This document shows positions 44,382 through 51,601 of a DNA stretch of 64,000 bases, piece by piece. This DNA comes from Variovorax sp. J22P240. GTDB lineage: Bacteria; Pseudomonadota; Gammaproteobacteria; Burkholderiales; Burkholderiaceae_C. Location of the stretch: contig NZ_JASZYR010000022.1 of NCBI RefSeq assembly GCF_030316855.1, positions 1 to 64,000 on the forward strand, read 5' to 3'. Every line of letters starts with the position of its first letter. Positions within the stretch are counted from its first letter, which is position 1. A model generated the notes under the pieces. That model was not told the origin of the DNA, made no database searches, and was given only the letters and a program-made list of their open reading frames with translations. The translations under genes were made by a program, and so were the position numbers.

Positions 44382-46708
44382 ACCGTCTCCTCGATCTGTT
44401 CTGTCGCCCCGAAATACGTCTCGATGTTCAAGAAGCGACGTGGTATCTGCGACGACACGGCTTGCTGCAGATCGATACGGTCACTCACCACATCGAAGCA
44501 TTCCGTACCAGCAATCGCGACGGTTACCAAGTCGTCTGGACTTGACGGACTGTTCTCAAGCACAAGGATCACTGTTTGCCGTTTGACACCGCGAAAGGTG
44601 AGCTTGCGAAGCGGCTCCAAGTCCATTACTTCGATCAACTTGTACTCTGCGATGACGCTGCGGAGTTTTTCTGCGTAGTCTGCCTCCAGAACAGCGATAG
44701 GGATGATGAAGGCAGTCCGTCCCCCTGGTTTCAACCAACTGCGAAGCGCCCGGTAAAGAAACATGATGTACAGGTCGGGCTGCCCTTCGATTACTCGGCC
44801 ATACGCCGCTCGGGTGCGTTCGTCGAGCGTGTGACGGTGGTATCTCACATAGGGGGGATTGGCAACAACCACGTCGTAGCGCCCCGTAGCAAAGGCCTTC
44901 AGGCGGCGACGGACTTGGCTCCCGCGAGCGCCAGAGTGGCGGCGCCCCCCCGTATCTGCCTGCCCTAAATCCAGCTCAGCGTTGGTCTGCACCTCCATGG
45001 GCTGGTCAAAGGGATCGAGCGAGGTGTGGCCGCCTTCCACCATGATGTGCGGAATCAGCGCCTTCGCAATCTTTTTCTGATGGTCAGGCGGTTGATCAGC
45101 GAACACCTCCAGGAGCTGCCAGAGGATCTGAATCTGGGTCAGCACTGCGGAGAACGGATTGAGGTCGAGTCCGTGGATGCGTTGCAGCACACTTTGGACA
45201 GCCTCCAGGTTGAGCGCGCCCGAGCTGCGCAACCGCTCGAGCTGCGCGTGAAGGTGTTCCACCAAGAAAGTGCCCGACCCGCACGCAGGGTCGAAAACGG
45301 TTGCAGCTGCGGATGGTGCACAGCGCGCCAACATGTACCTGCAAATCTCTGGGCGGGTGTACACCTCGCCCAATGCGCGACGCTTCGCCACATCCAGGAA
45401 CTTGTCATACACGCCTGACAAGATGTCGCCTTTTACGGTCGTGAAGTCCCATCGAGACAGGAGCCACATTGCATGAAGAAGCGCCTCGCTCAACACGGCA
45501 TCGTCGCCTTGCACAGCCCAATCCAGAGGGTCAGCCGAGAAGATGCTTGAATACAGATCACGAGCCTTGCGATACACCTCGCGCAGCAAGCCTTGCGCCC
45601 CAATTTTGAAGTGCGCCGCGAAGTTGCTGAACTGCTCAATGCCGCCGTTGCAGATGTATCGCTGCAGGAGGCCATGGTCCTCAGCGAATCTGATCATGAG
45701 CATGCGCGACAGGATCATGGAAGAAGTTTCGTAACCCAGCGACTCGATTGCTTTGCCCGAGTCAGTGAGCTTGTTCTTCGAGTCTTTGGGGGGCAGCAGT
45801 AGCGAGACCTTGCCTTCCAACCCCATGCGAGCCGCCGTCCGTGGCAGGACCACCGTCTCCAGCTTTAGGGCGGCGGCGTAGGGTTCAATGGCCAACATCA
45901 CTTGGTCTACATGGTTCTCGTATTCAAGCAACGCGCCGCCGGATAGGTCGGCCATTCCTGAGCACGTGACAAAGGGCAATGCCGCGTCTGACCACTCCAC
46001 CGACCACACCCCCCACCGGGGCACCAACGCGTTTAGTTCCGCAGTCGCAACACGGACCTGATCCTTCACAACGTCGAGCAGAACCGTTAGGACAGCCTCG
46101 CGAATAGCCGCGGCTCCAACGCGCACTGCGTCGATAAACTCTCGCCTTGATGAGTCGTCCACACCGACATACGCGAAGCCTGTTTCGCCGCGCTTGAAGG
46201 CGCTGATGGCTGCTGAGACACGCGCGTGTTCAGCGCTTATCGGGCCGAAGGCCGCAACAAACTCCACATCGGACTTTAGTTGTGACCAGCGCCAAGATGC
46301 TCTAGGCCCAATGGTGCCGCCCGGCAAGATGACAAATCGGATGACCTGTTCTTGGTCGATGAGGAACAAGAACCGGGTGGTTGAAGTGATGTATTTGGAT
46401 TTGTCGGCGAGGATCTGTTCCTCGTCGCTGGCTAACCTGTTGAACCGCTTAACCTCGATTGAGGCGAACACATGGGATGCGGTGACCACGGGCTTGCCGT
46501 TGTCTCCGAGGAGGTACAGAGTTAGATCCGGTGCACAGGCTGTGCCCGGAATTGCCGAATCGATAACGATGCTTTGGGCCTCGCATCTGGTGGGAGCGGC
46601 GGCGTCGGTCAGCAGCTTCTTCAAACTGTCATACAGGTTGCGCTCTGTACCAGGCGCCTCGCGAAATCCATCAATCAGTTTGCCCAGCCGGGCGTTTTTT
46701 TGTGCCAT
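44378..46708 (-). CDS. N6-adenine DNA methylase with N-terminal nuclease-like domain (type IIG-like)
   Basis: A 776-aa restriction-modification protein with a strong AGGAGG site just before its ATG. Residues 20-130 look like a PD-(D/E)xK nuclease: P60-D61 and E85-V-K87 in FASIEVKRFNR. Helical region about 200-450. Methylase domain: VFDPACGSGTFLVEHL (motif I, DPACGSG at 473-479) and VVVANPPYVRYHRH (NPPY 617-620). The C-terminus stops soon after the methylase fold, and recognition is supplied by the next gene. It probably methylates and cuts DNA. Confidence 0.85.
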   Translation of the reverse strand: MAQKNARLGKLIDGFREAPGTERNLYDSLKKLLTDAAAPTRCEAQSIVIDSAIPGTACAPDLTLYLLGDNGKPVVTASHVFASIEVKRFNRLASDEEQILADKSKYITSTTRFLFLIDQEQVIRFVILPGGTIGPRASWRWSQLKSDVEFVAAFGPISAEHARVSAAISAFKRGETGFAYVGVDDSSRREFIDAVRVGAAAIREAVLTVLLDVVKDQVRVATAELNALVPRWGVWSVEWSDAALPFVTCSGMADLSGGALLEYENHVDQVMLAIEPYAAALKLETVVLPRTAARMGLEGKVSLLLPPKDSKNKLTDSGKAIESLGYETSSMILSRMLMIRFAEDHGLLQRYICNGGIEQFSNFAAHFKIGAQGLLREVYRKARDLYSSIFSADPLDWAVQGDDAVLSEALLHAMWLLSRWDFTTVKGDILSGVYDKFLDVAKRRALGEVYTRPEICRYMLARCAPSAAATVFDPACGSGTFLVEHLHAQLERLRSSGALNLEAVQSVLQRIHGLDLNPFSAVLTQIQILWQLLEVFADQPPDHQKKIAKALIPHIMVEGGHTSLDPFDQPMEVQTNAELDLGQADTGGRRHSGARGSQVRRRLKAFATGRYDVVVANPPYVRYHRHTLDERTRAAYGRVIEGQPDLYIMFLYRALRSWLKPGGRTAFIIPIAVLEADYAEKLRSVIAEYKLIEVMDLEPLRKLTFRGVKRQTVILVLENSPSSPDDLVTVAIAGTECFDVVSDRIDLQQAVSSQIPRRFLNIETYFGATEQIEETV

Positions 46709-47702
46709 CAGGCCTCCTGGACCGCGATCCTACAGTGCAGGGCGCATCGAAAATGGCCGTCCTGCGATGGATCCACCCGAGGCTCGCTTGGCGGTGGCGT
46801 GGAGATGTGATCTTTTCCCGTTGCCGCCCACTTTCATGCGGCGATTCGCTTGCCTCGGGCGTGCTCAGAATCGTTGCTGGCGTATCCACTCAACTTCCTC
46901 ATGCCCTTGATTTCCGTGCACGGATTTTTTGTTATCCGTATACGTCATCTGGCAAGCGGACGAGATTTCGGTGTTCAGCAATGAAGTCCGCATTCAAGAC
47001 GCTCCTGCGACCGCCCGCGACACCTCGAGCAGACCATCGTCTTTTCGGTACGCAGAAATCACCGCCATCAACGAGCGAGCGATGATCAATGGAGGTGAAT
47101 CCGTATACGGGAATATGTGAGTGCTACGAATGAATGGCGTATACCGAAAGTCGAGCTGGGGATAAGAAGACTCGCAGTGACATGTCCTGCATCCAGGTTG
47201 GCTGCGTGCACCTGACGAACGACTATGAGCATCCGGGCCGCAGATGGAGTGGAGAGGGACGTTCTATTCTCACGAGAGGCAACCAAGGCGCTCGAACGCT
47301 GAGCGACCGCGCTCTGTGCTGATCGCGGCCATCGCCGAATGCCCGGTCAAGGTGAATAGTCTCAAGCGCATCGCCAACATTGCGCGCACCGCGCTCAACC
47401 GCTGAAATCCGACGCCGCCAAGAATCGCGAGCCGCCGTCCGGTCCGATGGGGTGGGGGGTCTGCATTGCATGCTGCAGGCTGATTTGCCGCGTGCCATGC
47501 GCGAGCCTGCGGCCCTGGAAGGCGTGTCTCATACCAAGGGCACCCGCGCCCCATCGGCGGATCTGATGGAACCTGCCATAGCAGCCTGTACCCGGCTTCA
47601 CGGCCCACAACGGCGCCCGCGATCTGCGCGGGAGGATCGCGCTGGATGGGACCCAAATCGGAATTTCGCGTCGGCAGTTCGGGCGCGGAAACCCGGTACC
47701 GG
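46709..47702. other. island spacer between restriction operon and right end
   Basis: About 1 kb without a confident gene. It should hold the leftward operon promoter. Notable items are the exact 11-bp repeat ATCCGTATACG at 46934-46944 and 47099-47109, a related CGTATACCG near 47132, a palindrome CCGTGCACGG near 46912, and a possible 53-aa reading frame at 47244-47405. Several frames are open for 60-130 codons but show no recognisable protein. Confidence 0.5.
47244..47405 (+). CDS. possible small basic protein, unsupported
   Basis: A 53-aa frame beginning at ATG 47244 reads MEWRGTFYSHERQPRRSNAE, then RPRSVLIAAIAECPVKVNSL and KRIANIARTALNR. It is basic and could be the remnant or end of a degraded gene. 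No ribosome site is convincing. Included only because the surrounding spacer has nothing better. Confidence 0.15.
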   Translation: MEWRGTFYSHERQPRRSNAERPRSVLIAAIAECPVKVNSLKRIANIARTALNR

Positions 47703-47724
47703 CGGCTACGCTGTGGCTACGCGG
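47703..47724 (+). repeat. right integrase arm-type repeats
   Basis: CGGCTACGCTG (47703-47713) directly followed by TGGCTACGCGG (47714-47724) mirrors the tandem TGGCTACGCAG units at the left end (37155-37176). Both lie inside the island and near the att repeats (about 64 bp and 128 bp away). Probable arm-type integrase sites. Confidence 0.68.
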
Positions 47725-47733
47725 GACACAAAG

Positions 47734-47767
47734 AAAAAAGCCCGCTACCGATTTGATAGCAGGCTTT
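47734..47767 (-). terminator. leftward terminator supplied by the island
   Basis: AAAGCC (47737-47742), GCTA (47744-47747), TAGC (47757-47760) and GGCTTT (47762-47767) pair with one mismatch; on the minus strand a run of U follows. It sits 22 bp beyond the tRNA-Phe 3' end and replaces the ancestral terminators now displaced to 36912-36973. Confidence 0.65.
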
Positions 47768-47788
47768 CTATGCCCCATGCGGGCAAAA

Positions 47789-47838
47789 CTGGTGGCCTGG
47801 GGCGGAATCGAACCACCGACACGCGGATTTTCAATCCG
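47789..47838 (-). repeat. right attachment site (3' half of intact tRNA-Phe)
   Basis: Identical to 36978-37027 over 50 bp; sequences diverge on either side. It forms the 3' half of the functional tRNA, so integration restored the gene. Confidence 0.92.
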
Positions 47839-47865
47839 CTGCTCTACCAACTGAGCTACCGGGCC
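47790..47865 (-). tRNA. tRNA-Phe (GAA)
   Basis: Complete 76-nt tRNA with encoded CCA. The anticodon stem-loop CGGAT-TTGAAAA-TCCGC has GAA at the anticodon position, and the D-arm (AGCTCAGTTGGTAGAGC) and T-arm (GGTGG-TTCGATT-CCGCC) are canonical. The acceptor pairs GGCCCGG with CCAGGCC, leaving one C5-A68 mismatch. It lies 18 bp downstream of the response-regulator gene on the same strand and may be co-transcribed. Its 3' end is the island's integration site. Confidence 0.93.
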
Positions 47866-47883
47866 TTGGTGTGCAGCCTTAGA

Positions 47884-48579
47884 TTATACAGCGCTTCTAC
47901 GGCCTCTCGAAAGATCGACGCCGAGTTGCTTCAATTTCCGATAAAGATGGGTGCGTTCGAGGCCGGTCTTCTCGGCGACGCGCGTCATGGAGCCGTTCTC
48001 CATGGCGAGGTGGAATTCGAAGTAGGCCTTTTCGAAACCGTCGCGCGCATCGCGCAGCGGGCGGTCCAGGTCGAAGCTCTGCGTGGACTGTGGTCCCAGG
48101 TCCGCCGCCGGCAACGGTGGCACAGCAGGCACCAACGCGCTGTCGCCCACCGTCGTGACCACCGCGGCAAAGCTGCTCGCGGGCGGCACAACGCTGGCCG
48201 CGGCACGGCGCGCGCTTTCGCGTGCAAGGCCCTGCTCGACGGCCTTCAGCAGCTTCTGCAAGGTGATGGGCTTTTCGAGAAATGCGAAGGCACCGATACG
48301 TGTGGCGTCCACCGCCGTATCGATCGTGGCGTGGCCACTCATCATGACGACCGGCATGCTCAGGAGGCCGGCTGCGGACCACTCCTTGAGCAGCGTCACG
48401 CCGTCGGTGTCGGGCATCCAGATGTCGAGGAGGACCAGGTCAGGACGGGCACGCTGTCGAGCGGCGCGCGCTTCGGCTGCGTTCTCGGCGAGTTCCACGT
48501 TGTGGCCTTCGTCATTGAGAATTTCGAAGAGCAGGTCTCGAATACCCAGCTCGTCGTCGACCACGAGGATGTTTGCCAT
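47884..48579 (-). CDS. NtrX-like response regulator, receiver plus Fis HTH only
   Basis: A 231-aa regulator partnered with the histidine kinase upstream. The receiver domain (1-120) has phospho-acceptor D52 (LVLLDIWMPDTDG) with acidic DDE at 8-10 and K in FLEKPI. A low-complexity linker of about 60 residues leads to a Fis-type HTH (MTRVAEKTGLERTHLYRKLK). The sigma54 AAA+ domain of classical NtrX is missing, so activation through sigma54 is unlikely. Gene order with NtrY is typical of this group. Confidence 0.85.
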   Translation of the reverse strand: MANILVVDDELGIRDLLFEILNDEGHNVELAENAAEARAARQRARPDLVLLDIWMPDTDGVTLLKEWSAAGLLSMPVVMMSGHATIDTAVDATRIGAFAFLEKPITLQKLLKAVEQGLARESARRAAASVVPPASSFAAVVTTVGDSALVPAVPPLPAADLGPQSTQSFDLDRPLRDARDGFEKAYFEFHLAMENGSMTRVAEKTGLERTHLYRKLKQLGVDLSRGRRSAV

Positions 48580-48658
48580 TTTTGCTAGTTGTGCGCCGTG
48601 TGTCTTGTATGGAGTGAGAGGTCCGTTTGCCGGCCCATCGCCTCGCCCAACGGGGGCT

Positions 48659-50989
48659 TCAGGTGACGGATGACTTCGAATCTTCTATGTGAGCGACTGC
48701 TCCCTGCGGCTCAGCTGCAAGCGCGAATGATAACGAGACTTGTGCCCCAGCCACAGCCCCATCGACGATGCGGTTGGAAAGTTCGATTCGCGCGCCGTGC
48801 TCGTCGGCGATTTTCTTGACGACCGCCAGGCCCAGCCCGGTGCCCTTGGACTTGGTCGTGACGTAGGGCTCGAAGGCGCGCTTGAGGATGTGCTCGGCAA
48901 AGCCGGTTCCGCTGTCCTGCACGGTGAGGCGCACGCGCTGGCCCGAATCCGACAGCCGCGTGCGGATCACGACTTCGCCCTGCTGTCCGGAGCGATGCGC
49001 CGTCACCTCTGCCGCATCCTGGGCGTTTTGCAACAGGTTGTGAATGACCTGGCGGATCTGCTGGGCATCGGCGCGAATGGGCCGGCACCGCTCGTCCAGC
49101 TCGAAACGCAGCGCGACGCTCGGGTGGTGGTCGGGCGGATAAAGGTGCAGAACATCGGTCACGAGCGCGTTCAGGTCGACCGGTTTCAATTCGGCGGCGG
49201 GCAGGCGCGCATAGTCGCGGAATTCATTCACCAGCCGCTTCATGGCATCGACCTGGTCGACGATGGTCTTGACGGATTTGGTGAGGATCGCCTGCTCCGT
49301 CGAAGCGACTTTGCCCGAGAGCTTCATCTCGAGGCGCTCTGCCGACAACTGGATAGGCGTCAGCGGATTCTTGATCTCGTGGGCAAGGCGGCGCGCCACT
49401 TCGCCCCAGGCCTGCGCACGCTGGGCAGAGACGATCTCCGAGATGTCATCGAACACCAGGAGTCTGGCAGAGTCGGGCAGTTCGGCTCCGCGTGCCACGA
49501 TGTTGATGGCGTCCTGGTCCATGGCGTCGCCTTCAGCGTGCAGCTCGAAGGCATGCTGCCAATGGTCGAGCCCATGCTGCATGCGCTCGACTTCGAAGTC
49601 CTCAAACTGCTGCTGCACGTTTTGGGCGAATTCTCCGAGTCCCGGCACTTCGGCCAGCGGCTGGCCCTCAAAAGCGGCCAGCGGCGCGCGCAGCACGCGC
49701 GTCGCGCCCGGATTGGTCGAGTGGATAACGCCCCGGGTGTCGAGCACGATCACGCCCGAGGTCAGGTTGTCGAGGATGGTCTGGAGATTGGACCGGGCCG
49801 CGTCGAGCTCGCCCATGGTCTTTTCGACCGCGCCACGCGCATCCGCCAGTTGCTGGGTCATGACGGCAAAGGAGCGCGTGAGGCCGCCGAGTTCGTCCTT
49901 GCCCTGCAGCACGGCCGTGGGCCGCAGGTCCCCACCCGCCACCTGTCGCACACCGTCGGCCAGCACCAGCAGCGGCCGCGCGAGCTGGTTGCCGAACAGC
50001 ACGGCCAGCAGCACGGCGCCGAACACCGCCAGGAACAGCGTCAGCGTGAGCGTGCCGATGTACATCCGGCGCAGCCCTTCGCGGGCGAGCGCGCGTTCCT
50101 GGTATTCGCGATTGGCCTCCTGGACGGCGAGCGCGTTCGCCACGACCGCAGGTGGCAGCGGCTGCGTAACTTGGAGGAAGCGCGGTTCGGTGTTGAATTC
50201 GAAGCCTTGTCGCTGAACCAGCGCAAGCGCCCGGACGTTGGCCGGTGGCGGCGCGGCGGCACCCGGGGCGGGCGTTTCGTCGAGTCCTTCTATATGCGCG
50301 ACGGCGCGATCGGCCCGTACTTGCCGAAGTTGCTGTGGCGAAGGTCGTTCCGGGTTGAGCTGGAAGCGCGACAGGCCCGCGCCAGCCACGAGCTGTCCGT
50401 TGCCTGTCCAAAGGACGACGTCGGTGGCACCGATCTGGTCGCGGATGCGCTCTAGCACCAGGCCGGCACCTGCGTCCGAGACGTTGGCCAGTTGGCCGCT
50501 GGCCGCCTTGGTCTTGTTCATCAGGTCTTCCGACAGCGAATCCAGGGTGGCACGGCCGAGGTTGAGGCCGGCATCGAGCGCGCCCTCGACCTTGACGTCG
50601 AACCAGCTTTCGATCGACCGGGCGACAAACTGATACGACACGACGTACACCAGCACGCCGGGCACCACGCCGACCAGGGCAAAGATGGCGGCCAGCTTGA
50701 TCAGCAGGCGACTGCCGAACTTGCCCTGGCGCAGACGTCGCAGGAGCCTGAACGCCACCCATCCGATGACAAGTACCAGCACCACCGCGACGATGACGTT
50801 GATGCCGAAGAGGCGCGCGTAGTTGCGCTCGTAGAAGGCGCGGTTGTTGGTGGCCTGCGCCAGCAGGAACATGAGCACGAGGCCGATGGCCGTCACCAGC
50901 GCTGCGCCGGCGCCGATGGCCCAGCGGCGGGCACGGGAGCGCCGCACCGCCTGCGGCGGCCGGTTGCCACCGCGCGAATCCGTGCTCAC
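48659..50989 (-). CDS. NtrY-like membrane sensor histidine kinase
   Basis: A 776-aa kinase starting with GTG. The N-terminus has several membrane segments (about 25-115) and a periplasmic part before HAMP (about 325-380), then a PAS domain, the HisKA box with phospho-His near 537 (ARRLAHEIKNPLTPIQLSAE) and the HATPase domain (HNLLQNAQDAAE, DSGTGFAE, GTGLGLAVVKKIADEHG). It phosphorylates the response regulator 79 bp downstream. NtrY-NtrX pairs respond to redox or nitrogen cues. It overlaps DUF4390 upstream by 4 bp. Confidence 0.9.
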   Translation of the reverse strand: MSTDSRGGNRPPQAVRRSRARRWAIGAGAALVTAIGLVLMFLLAQATNNRAFYERNYARLFGINVIVAVVLVLVIGWVAFRLLRRLRQGKFGSRLLIKLAAIFALVGVVPGVLVYVVSYQFVARSIESWFDVKVEGALDAGLNLGRATLDSLSEDLMNKTKAASGQLANVSDAGAGLVLERIRDQIGATDVVLWTGNGQLVAGAGLSRFQLNPERPSPQQLRQVRADRAVAHIEGLDETPAPGAAAPPPANVRALALVQRQGFEFNTEPRFLQVTQPLPPAVVANALAVQEANREYQERALAREGLRRMYIGTLTLTLFLAVFGAVLLAVLFGNQLARPLLVLADGVRQVAGGDLRPTAVLQGKDELGGLTRSFAVMTQQLADARGAVEKTMGELDAARSNLQTILDNLTSGVIVLDTRGVIHSTNPGATRVLRAPLAAFEGQPLAEVPGLGEFAQNVQQQFEDFEVERMQHGLDHWQHAFELHAEGDAMDQDAINIVARGAELPDSARLLVFDDISEIVSAQRAQAWGEVARRLAHEIKNPLTPIQLSAERLEMKLSGKVASTEQAILTKSVKTIVDQVDAMKRLVNEFRDYARLPAAELKPVDLNALVTDVLHLYPPDHHPSVALRFELDERCRPIRADAQQIRQVIHNLLQNAQDAAEVTAHRSGQQGEVVIRTRLSDSGQRVRLTVQDSGTGFAEHILKRAFEPYVTTKSKGTGLGLAVVKKIADEHGARIELSNRIVDGAVAGAQVSLSFALAAEPQGAVAHIEDSKSSVT

Positions 50990-51564
50990 TTGGCCTTCTC
51001 CAGCGCCAGCCGGGCACTCTTCTCGATGGAGATATTCCAGTCCGATTGGCCGAAGGCGCTGATTTGGAAGGGGCGCGGAAGCTGGGAGGTATCGAGCCTG
51101 AAGCGGAAGGTCACGGGATGGGCGCCTTCGTCCCCGATCTCGGCGGCGTCGCCGAGGCGCATCCGCCCCACCCGGCGCACGCCGTCAAGGGCGTCAGCCA
51201 GGGTGTCGAAGTTCTGGTTCAGCGATACGCCGAAGCCTGCGTTGGTAATGGGCACGGGGGACACGTTGAGCCGCCATCGGCGGCTGAGAGGCTGGTACGC
51301 GAGCCGCATGTGCCGGGTCGCCTGTGCCACTTTGAGATCGGTCCAGTACCAGCGTTCCCGGTAAAGCTCGGCCTCGGCCACGAAATAGATGGCGATGCCC
51401 TTTTCGAGCACCTCCTCGATCGAGGGCGGCAACTCGAACTGGACCTGCGCGGTGAGATAGACGCCGTCGTCCGCCTGCTCGAGACGCATCTGCGTCACCG
51501 CCGCCCCGTGGGGGTCGGCAGCTGCCCATCCGGGGAGGCACGCCAGGAGCCCGACAAGCATCAT
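50986..51564 (-). CDS. DUF4390 domain exported protein
   Basis: A 192-aa protein. The start at 51564 (MMLVGLLACLPGWAAADPHG) gives a clean signal peptide; alternative starts exist upstream. DUF4390 features are QFELPPSIEEVLEKGIAIYF, LYRERWYWTDLKVAQATRHM, RLAYQPLSRRWRLN and FGQSDWNISIEKSARLALEK. Function unknown, but the gene is regularly found between rsmB and ntrY in this group, so it may act in the signalling path of the kinase. Confidence 0.85.
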   Translation of the reverse strand: MMLVGLLACLPGWAAADPHGAAVTQMRLEQADDGVYLTAQVQFELPPSIEEVLEKGIAIYFVAEAELYRERWYWTDLKVAQATRHMRLAYQPLSRRWRLNVSPVPITNAGFGVSLNQNFDTLADALDGVRRVGRMRLGDAAEIGDEGAHPVTFRFRLDTSQLPRPFQISAFGQSDWNISIEKSARLALEKAK

Positions 51565-51601
51565 CAACACGGCCCGCCAAGCCGGACCGGGTTGGTCAGA
51601 G

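Larger units (their letters stand above)
36978..47838. mobile_element. 10.8-kb genomic island integrated in tRNA-Phe
   Basis: Bounded by two identical 50-bp copies of the tRNA-Phe 3' half (36978-37027 and 47789-47838). The intact tRNA is at the right end. The left half encodes integrase, a small protein, an HTH protein, an 89-aa protein and a primase; the right half carries a leftward restriction/HEPN defence-type cassette. No capsid, terminase or conjugation genes are seen. It may be a phage satellite or an integrative element; this is inference from content and size. Confidence 0.85.

Noticed and set aside
47395..47850. Leftward 151-codon frame across the tRNA-Phe 3' region
   Set aside because: Its start lies inside the tRNA gene, and the VEQRIENPRVGGSIPPQ part is simply a translation of tRNA-Phe.
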